DNA of 64,000 nucleotides from Thiodiazotropha sp040506775 (GCA_040506775.1 JBEVWC010000004.1:1-64000), one strand, 5' to 3'; positions 25,130 to 35,184 are shown, counted from the stretch's first letter. The notes: generated by a model not told the origin, from the letters alone. Numbers and translations: made by a program.

Positions 25130-25729
25130 GTGGCTCAGCAAATCAGCTACCAGATCGACAATAATCTCTACCTGAGCATCACCGACCGCTGTACCCTGGA
25201 ATGTGCCTTTTGCCCGAAAACCCTGGGCGACATGACGGTCAAAGGCTATGACCTCACCTTCGATCACCGACCTACGGCCGAGGAAGTCATCGCCTCAATT
25301 GACGATCCGGCCCGCTACGACCAGGTGGTGTTCTGCGGATACGGAGAGCCTACCCTGCGCCTGAACGTGCTGCTGGAGGTCGCCCGGCACATCAAGAAAC
25401 AGGGCGGACAGGTGCGGGTGAACACTGACGGTCTGTCTAATCTGGTCCATAAACACGATACCCTGCCCGAGTTGGGCGAGTGCGTCGATGCGCTGTCGGT
25501 CTCCCTGAACGCGCAGAATGCCGAGGTTTACGATCGCCATTGCCGACCCAACCTGCCGGGATCCTACGAGGCCATGCTGGAGTTCCTCGCCCGGGCGCCA
25601 CAGTTCGTACCCGATGTCACCGCCTCCGCCATCGATGGGCTCGAAGGGGTGGATATTCCGGCCTGTGAGGCCATCGCAAAACGTCTGAAGGTAAAATTTC
25701 GGCGCCGTGTATTGAATCAGGTGGGTTGA
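25130..25729 (+). CDS. TatD-associated radical SAM protein
   Basis: A 199-residue radical SAM protein starting at GTG 25130, with GAGGA five bases upstream. The iron-sulfur motif CX3CX2C is at Cys21, Cys25 and Cys28 (CTLECAFCPK). VVFCGYGEPTLRLNVLLE carries the SAM-contacting GE motif. The size and text match the short family often linked to TatD nucleases. No tatD is in this window. It overlaps or abuts the next radical SAM gene. Substrate unknown. Confidence 0.8.
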   Translation: MAQQISYQIDNNLYLSITDRCTLECAFCPKTLGDMTVKGYDLTFDHRPTAEEVIASIDDPARYDQVVFCGYGEPTLRLNVLLEVARHIKKQGGQVRVNTDGLSNLVHKHDTLPELGECVDALSVSLNAQNAEVYDRHCRPNLPGSYEAMLEFLARAPQFVPDVTASAIDGLEGVDIPACEAIAKRLKVKFRRRVLNQVG

Positions 25730-25734
25730 GCGCG

Positions 25735-26652
25735 ATGACCACCCTTGCCGAACAGGTCCCTACCTTCGGGCAATATCTGCTGCACCGCTATGGTGAGCGG
25801 GTGCACAAGATCGCCCTGGACAGTGCGTTTACCTGCCCCAACCGGGACGGTACCAAGGGACAGGGGGGGTGCACCTTCTGCAACAACGTCACCTTCAGCC
25901 CCAATGGCCGCCGTCCGAAGCCGGTCCACGAGCAGATCGAGGCGGGACGCCAGGTGATCCGCAAGCGCACCGGAGCGATGAAATACCTGGCCTATTTCCA
26001 GGCCTACACCAATACCTACGACCGGATCGAGCGGCTCGAGCAACTCTACTCGGAGGCCTTGGCGGAACCGGACGTGATTGGCTTGTCGATCGGCACCCGA
26101 CCCGATTGCGTGCCCGATCCGGTACTCGACCTGCTGGCCCGCTATCAGGATGCGGGACATGAGGTATGGCTGGAACTGGGTCTGCAATCGGCTTTTGACA
26201 AGACCCTGGAACGGATCAACCGCGGGCATGGCTTCGCGGAATACCGGGACGCCATACTCCGTGCCAGGGGTCGAGGCCTGAAGGTGTGCACCCATTTGAT
26301 CGCCGGCCTGCCCGGGGAAACCGGCCACCACTGTTCGGAAACCCTCTCCCGGGTCGCCGACCTGGGTACCGACGGTCTCAAACTGCACCCCCTGCACATC
26401 GTCAAAGGGACTCGCCTGGCCAACACCTGGCGCAACGGCGACTACCGTCCCCTGAACCTGCGTGAGTATGTTCAGATCGCCGCCAATCTGGTGGAACAGG
26501 CCCCCGAGGGAATCGTCTGGCACCGGCTGACCGGAACCGCCTCGAAGTCCCTGCTGCTGGCGCCCGGCTGGTGTGCCGAAAAATGGCGGGTGCTCAATGC
26601 GATTGCCCGGGAACTGCAACAACGCCGCAGTCGATCCCGGCATGTCGCCTGA
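25735..26652 (+). CDS. TIGR01212-family radical SAM protein (YhcC-like)
   Basis: A 305-residue radical SAM protein with an unusual cysteine spacing, Cys34, Cys46 and Cys49 (TCPNRDGTKGQGGCTFC), typical of the YhcC group. It also has LGLQSAFDKTLERINRGH and HLIAGLPGE. The start at ATG 25735 is chosen; the frame can begin three codons earlier at a TTG. It follows the other radical SAM gene by 5 nt and precedes ubiU. Its substrate is not established. The co-location with UbiU/UbiV, which are also iron-sulfur proteins, may be functional or chance. Confidence 0.8.
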   Translation: MTTLAEQVPTFGQYLLHRYGERVHKIALDSAFTCPNRDGTKGQGGCTFCNNVTFSPNGRRPKPVHEQIEAGRQVIRKRTGAMKYLAYFQAYTNTYDRIERLEQLYSEALAEPDVIGLSIGTRPDCVPDPVLDLLARYQDAGHEVWLELGLQSAFDKTLERINRGHGFAEYRDAILRARGRGLKVCTHLIAGLPGETGHHCSETLSRVADLGTDGLKLHPLHIVKGTRLANTWRNGDYRPLNLREYVQIAANLVEQAPEGIVWHRLTGTASKSLLLAPGWCAEKWRVLNAIARELQQRRSRSRHVA

Positions 26653-26665
26653 AATGAGTGAATTT

Positions 26666-27661
26666 ATGGAACTGGTATGTCCGGCAGGTAACCTGCCCTC
26701 CCTCAAGGCCGCGGTGGACAATGGCGCCGACGCGGTCTATTTCGGTCTGCAGAATGACACCAATGCACGTCATTTCCCCGGCCTGAACTTCAATCTGAAG
26801 CGCGCAAAAGAGGGTATCGAGTATGCCCGCAGCAGAGGAAAACGGGTGTTCATGGCCATCAACACCTACCCCCGGCCACAGAATTGGGCGCGTTGGGAGG
26901 AGGCGGTGGACACCGCGGCGTCACTCTCGGTGGATGCCCTGATCTGTGCTGACATCGGTATTCTCGAGTATGCCCACAGCACCCATCCGCAACTCCCCCT
27001 GCACCTCTCGGTGCAGGCCTCGAGCACCAATTACGAGGCACTGGGCTTTTACGCCGACGCCTTCAACATCCGCCGCGCGGTGCTGCCCAGGGTGCTGTCT
27101 CTGAGCCAGGTGGAACAGGTGATCGAGCGCGCCCCCGTGGAGATCGAGATCTTCGGTTTCGGCAGTCTCTGCGTCATGGTGGAGGGTCGCTGCATCCTCT
27201 CTTCCTATGTCACCGGCGAGTCGCCCAATACCCACGGCGCATGCTCCCCTGCACCCTTCGTGGAGTACCGGGAAACCCCCGATGGGCTGGAATCCCGCCT
27301 CAACGGACTGCTGACCGACCGCTATGCGCGCAACGAGCAGGCGGGCTACCCCACCATCTGTAAAGGCCGTTTCAAGGTGGGTGATCACACCTACTATGCG
27401 ATCGAGGAACCCACCTCCCTGAACACCCTGGAACTGCTGCCGGAACTGCGCCGGGCCGGAGTCAGGGCGATCAAGATCGAGGGGCGCCAGCGTTCCCCCG
27501 CCTACGTGGCCCAGGTCACCCGGGTGTGGCGGGCCGCCCTGGATGCCTGTCAGCGTGACCCGGATCACTACCAGGCCCAGGCTGCCTGGAACCAGACCCT
27601 TGATCAGGTCTCGGAAGGCGCCAGCACCACCCTGGGCCCCTACTATCGTCCCTGGCAATGA
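26666..27661 (+). CDS. ubiU: O2-independent ubiquinone biosynthesis protein UbiU
   Basis: A U32-peptidase-family 4Fe-4S protein that with UbiV hydroxylates the ubiquinone ring without oxygen. Starting at MELVCPAGNLPSLKAAV gives 331 residues, the same length as E. coli UbiU. It places the four cluster cysteines at 169, 176, 193 and 232 (FGSLCVMVEGRC, HGACSPAP, YPTICKGRF). An alternative ATG lies 12 nt upstream at 26654. The gene is 13 nt after the YhcC-like gene and overlaps ubiV by 4 nt. Confidence 0.95.
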   Translation: MELVCPAGNLPSLKAAVDNGADAVYFGLQNDTNARHFPGLNFNLKRAKEGIEYARSRGKRVFMAINTYPRPQNWARWEEAVDTAASLSVDALICADIGILEYAHSTHPQLPLHLSVQASSTNYEALGFYADAFNIRRAVLPRVLSLSQVEQVIERAPVEIEIFGFGSLCVMVEGRCILSSYVTGESPNTHGACSPAPFVEYRETPDGLESRLNGLLTDRYARNEQAGYPTICKGRFKVGDHTYYAIEEPTSLNTLELLPELRRAGVRAIKIEGRQRSPAYVAQVTRVWRAALDACQRDPDHYQAQAAWNQTLDQVSEGASTTLGPYYRPWQ

Positions 27662-28566
27662 GCACACCCATGCAGCACACACCCAAGCTCTCTCTGGGCC
27701 CGGTACTTTTCTACTGGTCCCGGGACGACCTGTTCGCGTTCTATGAACAGGCGGCGCAAATGCCAGTGGACATTATCTACCTGGGTGAGACAGTCTGTTC
27801 CAAACGGCGCAGCCTGAAGACTCAGGACTGGATCGACCTGGCAACCCGTCTGAGTCGGGATACCGACAAACAGATCGTGCTCTCGACCCTGGCACTGTTG
27901 GAAGCGGAATCAGACCTGATGACCCTGCGCAGACTGTGCGACAACGGGCATTTCCTGGTGGAAGCCAACGACATTGGCGCCGTGCAGATCCTCAGTGAAA
28001 AGGGACTGCCCTTCACCACCGGGCCGAGTGTCAATGTCTATAACCCCAAGACCCTCGCCTATCTGGCGACCCGGGGACTGGTGCGCTGGGTGATGCCGGT
28101 GGAACTCGGTCAACAGACCCTGTCCTTGATGCAGCAACAGCGGCCCGGTGGCGTTGAGACCGAGGTCTTCTGTTTTGGCCGTATGCCCCTGACCCTTTCC
28201 GCACGCTGCTTTACCGCCCGGTCCTACAACCTTCCCAAGGACGATTGCCAGTACAAGTGCATCGACCACCCCGACGGCCGGCTGATTTCCACCCAGGACG
28301 GAGAACCCTTCCTCGCCCTGAACGGCATCCAGACCGTATCGGCAAAGACCTGTGACCTGCTCAGCGAAGTGGGCCGGCTGACCGATCTGAAGGTCGACGT
28401 GTTGCGTATCAGTCCACAATCAAATTTCACCGACCGGATCGTCTCCGCCTTTCACGCTGCCCGCAACGGAGAGACTCCCGCGGACATTCAACCCTACATG
28501 GCCCTGGGTCCCTGCAACGGTTATTGGAACGAAGCCAGCGGACAGGCATTCTGCCAACCCCACTGA
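27658..28566 (+). CDS. ubiV: O2-independent ubiquinone biosynthesis protein UbiV
   Basis: UbiV forms the heterodimer with UbiU. The 302-residue protein has cysteines placed as iron-sulfur ligands: Cys47 (GETVCSKRR), Cys184 (LSARCFTAR), Cys197 and Cys201 (DDCQYKC). It overlaps the ubiU stop by 4 nt. UbiT, the lipid-binding partner, is encoded 7.4 kb further on (35950-36450, minus strand), so all three anaerobic ubiquinone proteins lie in this window but not in one operon. Confidence 0.95.
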   Translation: MSTPMQHTPKLSLGPVLFYWSRDDLFAFYEQAAQMPVDIIYLGETVCSKRRSLKTQDWIDLATRLSRDTDKQIVLSTLALLEAESDLMTLRRLCDNGHFLVEANDIGAVQILSEKGLPFTTGPSVNVYNPKTLAYLATRGLVRWVMPVELGQQTLSLMQQQRPGGVETEVFCFGRMPLTLSARCFTARSYNLPKDDCQYKCIDHPDGRLISTQDGEPFLALNGIQTVSAKTCDLLSEVGRLTDLKVDVLRISPQSNFTDRIVSAFHAARNGETPADIQPYMALGPCNGYWNEASGQAFCQPH

Positions 28567-29183
28567 ATCTGGCACGAAATGCGTCAAAGGGTCAGAAACA
28601 GTCATTAAATTCATACGCAGAACCGATCATACGCAGTAAAATCCAGGAAAACGGCAATCGAATCGTGCGCCCGGCCAGTGCAGCAGGCATCCACCCGCCG
28701 CTGAGGGGACATCCGCAAGGATGGCACAGGCAGGCGCCTGACCAGCAGGATTTCGTTTTCATCGGGTGAGTAAACCTGTCTCCGGGCAATCCCGGAGCAA
28801 GGATGTTCAACAGACTTTTATCGATGTGCTCAGATGCGCGCACGATAAAGGGCATTCTGTGACAACAACCCGATTCGCTGGTATGAACAGTTTTTATGCG
28901 ACGAATTTCAACACCGAGTCTCGCCGTCAGAGCAAACTGTCAACAACCAGCCAGATCGTGGTATCAAGGACGATACCCGGGGTATACCCATGCGGCGAAT
29001 GCAGACAGACCGAGTTACAACAATCCAGCACGGAGTGGGTCATGTCACCACACCGTCAGATTTGGAAAATGAAACCGACCTATCGAGAAAGGACAACCCG
29101 TTCACCACGGTTACCGGGGACCCGCCAGCGCAGGTTTGCATGCCGCTGCGACGTTCCCCATCCAGGATAATCAAGGCTTATAC
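28567..29183. other. long gene-free leader before the TonB receptor gene
   Basis: About 617 nt without a convincing gene. It holds a hairpin CTCCGGG / CCCGGAG with loop CAAT at 28780-28797 and a smaller one, GGTATC / GATACC, near 28959-28976. I did not recognise a cobalamin or c-di-GMP riboswitch consensus. A GTG-initiated frame at 28766-29170 lacks coding character. The stretch is long enough for a regulatory RNA. Confidence 0.4.
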
Positions 29184-31385
29184 ATGCTGACAGCAAAACA
29201 TCACGGTCTTATCACCACACCTCTGATACTCTCCACAGCGCTCTGTTACGCCACGGAACTGTACGCGGAATCCTCACCGCTGCTGCTCTCGGAAAACTAC
29301 TTTTACGATGAGTTACCGGTGGTTCTGTCGGTATCTCGACTTTCTCAATCCCAGGCGGACACACCCAGCGCCATCACCGTTATCGATCGTAAGATGATCG
29401 AGGCCAGTGCGGCATTGAACATTCCGGACCTGTTGCGGCTGGTGCCCGGATTCGTGGTGGGTTTCTACTCCGGCACCCGCGCCACGGTTACCTATCACGG
29501 GCATGCTGATGAGTATGCCCGGGACATGCAGGTACTCATCGACGGTCGGTCGATCTATGACCCGGTCTACGGAGGCATCCCCTGGACCGAAATCTCCCTC
29601 AGCATGGATGAGATTCTGCGCATCGAAGTGATTCGTGGGCCCAACGCTGCCGCCTACGGATCCAACTCCTACGCCGGTGTCATCAATATCGTCACGAACC
29701 GACCGGGAGACATGCCGGGGACCCTGATCAGCACCACCGTCGGCTATGAAAAAACCCGTTATGTCGAGGCAGCGCACTCCGCCACTCAAGGCAAGCTGGA
29801 TTTCCGCATCTCCACCAGCTACCGGGAAGATGACGGATTCGACAATCGTATTGACTCCACCCAGGTCAAGTGGTTGAAGTGGGACAGCGATTACCATTTC
29901 GACGAAAGCAATACCCTGCGAACGACCTTCGGTGTGGTCGCCGGCGACTATCTGGAGGGGCATGACACCCTGGTACAGAAAGACCGTCAACTGGACACCC
30001 GCTATAACTACCAGTCCATCGAATGGAGTCATCTGATCAACCCGAACAACACCGTGCGGGTCCACTTCTATCACAACTACTACTCAGTCGATGATCTCGC
30101 CTACACACCCACCCTTTCTGAGATGATCATGGCGGACAGCCGCCTGCAGGACATCCCCGAACCGATGCGACTGGACGCCTTTGCCCTGTCAGCCTCAGGG
30201 GGACGCTACGATTTCGCGTCTATGCTCGAGGCATTAAATCTGAGGGACGAGCCCTTTGCGTTTTCCTGGCTTGGATTGAAATCCCATCGTTATGACCTGG
30301 AGATCGAAAACACTTTGGAGCCATTGGATGGATTGCGGCTTGCCTGGGGGTTCGGAGCAAGGCAGGACCGGGGTGAAAGTACCTGGCTGTTCCAGACCGA
30401 CGAGGAAATCACCCGGGATCTGTTCCGTTTGTTTCTCAATGGTGAGTGGTATGCCACGGAACAGACCGTGGTGAATGCGGGCACCATGTTAGAGAAGTTC
30501 GAAGGTAAGAAATCGGTCTTCTCCCCCCGACTGGGCATCAACTACCATTTGAGCACCACCGACACCATCCGCATGAGCGGATCCCGATCCTACCGGATGC
30601 CGACCCTGTATGAGGACAATGCCAATCTGGCGGTGTTTCTGGGATCCGATGAGGATCCCTTGAAGTCCTGGTCCTACAGCAGCGAGGATCTTGAGCCACA
30701 ACGCATCGACCGGGTCGAGCTTGGCTATTTCGGACAGTTCACCGACCTGGGCCTCAACTACGATATCTGTGTGTTCCACGAGCGCTACACGGACATCATC
30801 GATCAGTATCGCAACTTCGACCATCTGGATCCGGACCGGGGGATTACTGACCCGGTCGATCTGGCAATTCTCTACGGATGGCTCGATTCCATGCAGCAAG
30901 GCTCTTTCACATACACCAATTTCGGCACCGTGGAAATCGATGGTATCGAGTTCGAACTGGACTATCGTCCCACCCAAAGAGATCTGCTCTACTTCGGATT
31001 CAGTTATCTGAATATCCACGGCAACGAAATCAAAAGGGTCAAGGACGGCGTGACCAGCTACCGGGAAAATGCCGCCCAGAAAATTCCCAAACGCACCTTC
31101 AGCCTGCTGGCCAGCCACCGGTTCGATGAAGAGGTGACCCTCAGCGCTGCCTACTACTTCACGGATGAACTGGAGTGGCCCGGCGAAGGTGATGCAGTCC
31201 CCAACTACAGCCGATTCGATATCAAGGTAAACAAACGGTTTCAACTCAATCAGTCGAAACTCGATCTATCGCTGATCTTTCAGAATCTGCACAAAAACAA
31301 CTACGACTTCTATCACGATTATGAGAACGATGGACACAACGTCTGGGAACCCCGGGCGTACGTTCAGGCCAAGCTCGCCTTCTGA
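29184..31385 (+). CDS. TonB-dependent outer-membrane receptor
   Basis: A 733-residue receptor with a signal peptide (about 1-28) and a plug domain (about 45-160) containing DTPSAITVIDRKMI, VLIDGRSIYDPVYGG and RIEVIRGPNAAAYGSNSYAG. A 22-strand-type barrel ends in YVQAKLAF with terminal Phe. The ligand is not evident; the plug text resembles vitamin/siderophore-type receptors. It stands first in a row with a periplasmic binding protein and a hybrid kinase, suggesting that it feeds a ligand-sensing circuit. Confidence 0.9.
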   Translation: MLTAKHHGLITTPLILSTALCYATELYAESSPLLLSENYFYDELPVVLSVSRLSQSQADTPSAITVIDRKMIEASAALNIPDLLRLVPGFVVGFYSGTRATVTYHGHADEYARDMQVLIDGRSIYDPVYGGIPWTEISLSMDEILRIEVIRGPNAAAYGSNSYAGVINIVTNRPGDMPGTLISTTVGYEKTRYVEAAHSATQGKLDFRISTSYREDDGFDNRIDSTQVKWLKWDSDYHFDESNTLRTTFGVVAGDYLEGHDTLVQKDRQLDTRYNYQSIEWSHLINPNNTVRVHFYHNYYSVDDLAYTPTLSEMIMADSRLQDIPEPMRLDAFALSASGGRYDFASMLEALNLRDEPFAFSWLGLKSHRYDLEIENTLEPLDGLRLAWGFGARQDRGESTWLFQTDEEITRDLFRLFLNGEWYATEQTVVNAGTMLEKFEGKKSVFSPRLGINYHLSTTDTIRMSGSRSYRMPTLYEDNANLAVFLGSDEDPLKSWSYSSEDLEPQRIDRVELGYFGQFTDLGLNYDICVFHERYTDIIDQYRNFDHLDPDRGITDPVDLAILYGWLDSMQQGSFTYTNFGTVEIDGIEFELDYRPTQRDLLYFGFSYLNIHGNEIKRVKDGVTSYRENAAQKIPKRTFSLLASHRFDEEVTLSAAYYFTDELEWPGEGDAVPNYSRFDIKVNKRFQLNQSKLDLSLIFQNLHKNNYDFYHDYENDGHNVWEPRAYVQAKLAF

Positions 31386-31399
31386 TCGAATCAACCAGA

Positions 31400-32440
31400 A
31401 TGCCGATATTCCAAACACAGCCGCCGAAGACCATCTCAGGATGGCGATACGCGTATGGCAGGATATTGGCATGTCACCGAATCCGATCCATTCCGAGAAT
31501 CCTGCAACGGTTCCTGCTGCTTTTCTTCTTCTGGCTGTCGTCCACCTGTGCGTCTGCCGATGGAGCACTGAATAACGTCCTGATACTGCTCAGTGACAAT
31601 GATGACGTCTACCTGGATGTTGCAACGACCATCACCAACACGACCATAAAGTATTGTCGCAATCACGAACTCACCTGCCAAAACAGTAACTTTGATATCG
31701 TTCAGATTTCATCCTATGAATCACAACCCCGCAGAGATCACCAACTGATCATCACGCTGGGCATACAAGCCGCCCTGTTTACCCAGAAACATTATGCAGA
31801 GACACCCACGATCTCTGCCCTGGTACCGAAGAACAGCAAGGCTATCGAGAACTCCTCATATAACAATCCACAGCAATACTACCTGTATCTCGACCAGCCG
31901 ATTGAGCGTAGCCTGCTGTTGATCAAGGCGCTCTCCGAGCGATTCAAAAACATCGGCGTACTGGTCGCAGAACAGGATCAGTTGGAAAAATCCCGCCTGA
32001 ATGATCTTGCCAAGTTCCTGGATCTCAATCTTCACATGGGTGAGGTCGCCTCAACGGAAAGCATCGGTACAGCTTTGAGCCGTATTCTTGACGATATCGA
32101 CATTTTTCTCGCCCTTCCGGACAGTAATATTCACAATAAAACCACAGTCTCGTATATTCTGCTGTCGACATACCGTAAGCGGATACCTTTGATCGGCTTT
32201 TCCTCGGCGTACGTCAAGGCCGGTGCGCTCGCTGCGGTCTACTCCTCACCCCAGGACATTGCCGATCAGGTCAGGGATAATGTTGTGGATTATTTCAAGG
32301 ACAAAAGACTGCCGAAGTTCCAGCAGATGGATGCGTACTTTTCCGTCCTGTTCAACACAGATGTGGCCCGTTCGCTGGGTTTCCCCATCAAGTCTGAAAC
32401 CCGTCTGAAAAAGACCATGATGGAACTGGCGCCGAAATGA
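31400..32440 (+). CDS. ABC-type periplasmic substrate-binding protein-like sensor component
   Basis: A 346-residue exported protein with an atypically long N-terminal basic region, a hydrophobic core (FLLLFFFWLSSTCASA), and a periplasmic two-lobe binding fold (NVLILLSDNDD, HQLIITLGIQAALF, SLLLIKALSERFKNIGVLVA, IFLALPDSNIHNKTTV). It fits the ABC_sub_bind family (PF04392-like), but no ABC permease or ATPase gene is adjacent. It begins 15 nt after the receptor and overlaps the kinase gene by 4 nt. I infer that it presents a ligand to the kinase rather than feeding a transporter. The true start could be further in. Confidence 0.8.
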   Translation: MPIFQTQPPKTISGWRYAYGRILACHRIRSIPRILQRFLLLFFFWLSSTCASADGALNNVLILLSDNDDVYLDVATTITNTTIKYCRNHELTCQNSNFDIVQISSYESQPRRDHQLIITLGIQAALFTQKHYAETPTISALVPKNSKAIENSSYNNPQQYYLYLDQPIERSLLLIKALSERFKNIGVLVAEQDQLEKSRLNDLAKFLDLNLHMGEVASTESIGTALSRILDDIDIFLALPDSNIHNKTTVSYILLSTYRKRIPLIGFSSAYVKAGALAAVYSSPQDIADQVRDNVVDYFKDKRLPKFQQMDAYFSVLFNTDVARSLGFPIKSETRLKKTMMELAPK

Positions 32441-35184
32441 TTCTGAGCAAACTGAGATCACTCAAGTTCCAGGCGCTCATGATCGGGCTGTTACCCGCGT
32501 CGGTGCTCGCCCTGCTGCTCACCATCTATCTGATAAGCACCCAGATCGAACGACTCAACGAACTGTTCGATGAACGCGGCGAATCGATTGCGAGTCAGTC
32601 TGCGGCGATCAGCGTGTATGGGATATTCACCCGGGACAAATCGATCCTGGAAATGAGCCTGAGACCGATCTTTCTGCAGCACGATGTGCACAGCATCAAG
32701 GTTTTCGATGCCTCTGGGGACCTGCTCTCCTACATGGTCAAGAACGATATGGAAAGCAGTGGCAATCTTGCGGAGTTCAGTGCCCCTGCGATCTACCTGG
32801 TCGAGGACATCGAGATCAGTGACTATCCGGATCAGTCCCTGGACTCTCCCATGAACAGCCCGGAAAGTCTCGGTCATGTGATCCTCACCCTGAGCAAAAC
32901 CCGGCTCAACGAGAACAAGGTCAGCATCATCACCAACACCATCATCATGCTGGTATTCGGTCTGATTACCACGGCCTTCTTCTCGCTGGCGATCAGTCGC
33001 TCGATGATCAACCCCATCGCCCGACTTACCCAGGCCGTGGCGCGTATGCGCGAAGGTGACCTGTCGGTTCGGGTGCCGGAAGTCTCCAAAGGCGAGATTC
33101 GAAGCCTGGAAGAGGGCTTCAACGCCATGACCAGCCGCATTCTGCATTCCCATGAAACCATGCAGCAGCAGATCGATCAGGCCACCGCGGAACTCACCGA
33201 AACCCTTGAGGCCATCGAGATTCAGAATGTGGAACTGGATCTGGCGAAGAAACGCGCACTCTCGGCCAGCAAGGCGAAGTCGGAGTTCCTGGCGAACATG
33301 AGTCACGAAATACGCACTCCGATGAACGGGGTCCTGGGCTTCACCAATCTGCTGCTCAAAACCGACTTATCGCTGCAGCAGCGTGACCTGGTCAATACCA
33401 TTTCGAAGTCTGCGATCAATCTTCTGGACATCATCAACGAAATACTTGATTACTCGAAACTCGAGTATGGCAAACTTGAACCCGAAACCGCCCCGTTCAA
33501 TGTCCGCGAATGCTTTGAAGACCCGACTATTCTGCTATCCCCTTCGGCCCATGACAAAGGACTCGAACTGGTTCTGCTGGTCTATTCCGACGTACCGAAA
33601 ATATTGATTGGCGATGAACCCAGGATCCGCCAGATCCTGGTCAACCTGATCAGCAATGCGATCAAATTCACCCATGATGGGGATGTCATCATCCGGGTGA
33701 TGATCGATTCCGAATCGGACAATCAATTCATCTTGAAATTTTCCGTGACGGATACCGGGATCGGGATCGACAACAAAGCGCAGAACATGCTGTTCGAGTC
33801 GTTCCAGCAGGCCGATTCATCCACCAGTCGAATGTACGGCGGCACCGGTCTGGGACTGAGTATCTGTAAAAAACTGGCGCAATCGATGAACGGGGATATC
33901 GAGTTGTTCAGCAGCCTCGGTAAAGGTGCGAATTTCATCGTATCCATTCCTTTGCTCAAACACCCCAACCCGGAAATCTCTGAGCCAAGCCTGACCCAAT
34001 ATGGTAAACGCGCGCTGCTGATTGACAATCACAGGCTTTCCTATCTCTCCTTGAAACACGCCCTGGAAGATTTTGGCATTGAGGTGATCGAAGGGCACCT
34101 GCCTTATGAAAATCAGGAATCAGTCGATCTGATCGTGATCGGCTTCACCCATCAGGAGATTGACGCGGGGACCGCAGAGTTTGAAATCCTACGCCTCAAG
34201 TCACAAACCCAGACACCCTTACTGACCTTGATCAGCGCTTCAGAGCGCACCATCATCGAACAGTTCCAATCCCTCAGCCACGATATCTACCTCTCCAAAC
34301 CCATCAGTACCGCCAGGCTTGATGAGGTGTTATGCACACTGTTCGCGGTTAAGACCAAGCAGGTCGACTATCTGACTTCACCGGAACGGGTCGAGATCCA
34401 CCCCCGGCTTGAGAACTACAGCATCCTCGTAGTGGACGACAACGATATCAACCTGAAACTGATCAGTACCCTGATGCGCAGTAAAGGCGCCCTGGTCAGC
34501 GAGGCAAACGATGGGCTCAGCGCAATAGCCATGGCACAGAGCAACCATTACGACCTGATTCTGATGGACATTCACATGCCCAAGATGAAAGGCACAGAGG
34601 CCGCGGAAATCATCCGCCGTAATGAGAATGGGCAGCGACATACCCCCATCATTGCATTGACCGCGGACGTGGTGCCAAGCACCCGTAATCAGATCCGCGA
34701 GGCCGGCATGGACGGATACCTGCTGAAACCCATCGATGAGCCGCAAATGTGGTCGGTAATCAACATGATCTTCCGTGCAAAATCTGCCGATGATCTGTTC
34801 CCATCCGTTTTCGAATCCAATCTCAAGCCCAACTTGGCCAGCAGTGACCTGCCAGTAAGGGACATGAACAAACTGCTTGCAATTACCGGTGGTGATCAAA
34901 AACTCGCCGATGAAATGTTCCAGCAACTTTGCAAGGAACTGCCCCAGCAGTTGATTCAGATCAAACGCCATATCGATCTGTCTGATCGTGAGCAGCTCAA
35001 GGAACTGGTACACAAGGTACATGGTTCCACGTCCAGTTGCGGGGTACCCGCGCTGGATCATCGGATCCGGGAGTTCGAATCCGTTTGTCAGACTGCTGAC
35101 CTGCAGGAATTGAATGACCGCTACGTGCTCCTGGAGCGTGAAGCGGAGCGCCTGCTCAAGAACGAGGTCGGCAATGCCGTCTGA
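32437..35184 (+). CDS. BarA-like hybrid histidine kinase
   Basis: A 915-residue inner-membrane kinase. It has TM1 (about 12-34), a periplasmic sensor loop (about 35-163), TM2 (about 166-188) and a HAMP domain (190-243). The HisKA phospho-acceptor is His290 (FLANMSHEIRTPMNGVLGF), and the HATPase_c domain has LVNLISNAIKF, DTGIGID and GTGLGLSICKKLA. A degenerate receiver follows (ALLIDNHRLS, no acidic acceptor evident), then an intact receiver with Asp711 (LILMDIHMPKMKG), and a C-terminal HPt with His859 (VHKVHGSTSSCGV). The gene overlaps the binding protein by 4 nt and murI by 11 nt. No cognate response regulator is adjacent. Confidence 0.92.
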   Translation: MILSKLRSLKFQALMIGLLPASVLALLLTIYLISTQIERLNELFDERGESIASQSAAISVYGIFTRDKSILEMSLRPIFLQHDVHSIKVFDASGDLLSYMVKNDMESSGNLAEFSAPAIYLVEDIEISDYPDQSLDSPMNSPESLGHVILTLSKTRLNENKVSIITNTIIMLVFGLITTAFFSLAISRSMINPIARLTQAVARMREGDLSVRVPEVSKGEIRSLEEGFNAMTSRILHSHETMQQQIDQATAELTETLEAIEIQNVELDLAKKRALSASKAKSEFLANMSHEIRTPMNGVLGFTNLLLKTDLSLQQRDLVNTISKSAINLLDIINEILDYSKLEYGKLEPETAPFNVRECFEDPTILLSPSAHDKGLELVLLVYSDVPKILIGDEPRIRQILVNLISNAIKFTHDGDVIIRVMIDSESDNQFILKFSVTDTGIGIDNKAQNMLFESFQQADSSTSRMYGGTGLGLSICKKLAQSMNGDIELFSSLGKGANFIVSIPLLKHPNPEISEPSLTQYGKRALLIDNHRLSYLSLKHALEDFGIEVIEGHLPYENQESVDLIVIGFTHQEIDAGTAEFEILRLKSQTQTPLLTLISASERTIIEQFQSLSHDIYLSKPISTARLDEVLCTLFAVKTKQVDYLTSPERVEIHPRLENYSILVVDDNDINLKLISTLMRSKGALVSEANDGLSAIAMAQSNHYDLILMDIHMPKMKGTEAAEIIRRNENGQRHTPIIALTADVVPSTRNQIREAGMDGYLLKPIDEPQMWSVINMIFRAKSADDLFPSVFESNLKPNLASSDLPVRDMNKLLAITGGDQKLADEMFQQLCKELPQQLIQIKRHIDLSDREQLKELVHKVHGSTSSCGVPALDHRIREFESVCQTADLQELNDRYVLLEREAERLLKNEVGNAV

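Noticed and set aside
28766..29170. GTG-initiated 134-codon frame before the TonB receptor.
   Set aside because: No family, unusual composition, and it runs through the hairpin at 28780-28797. Treated as non-coding leader.
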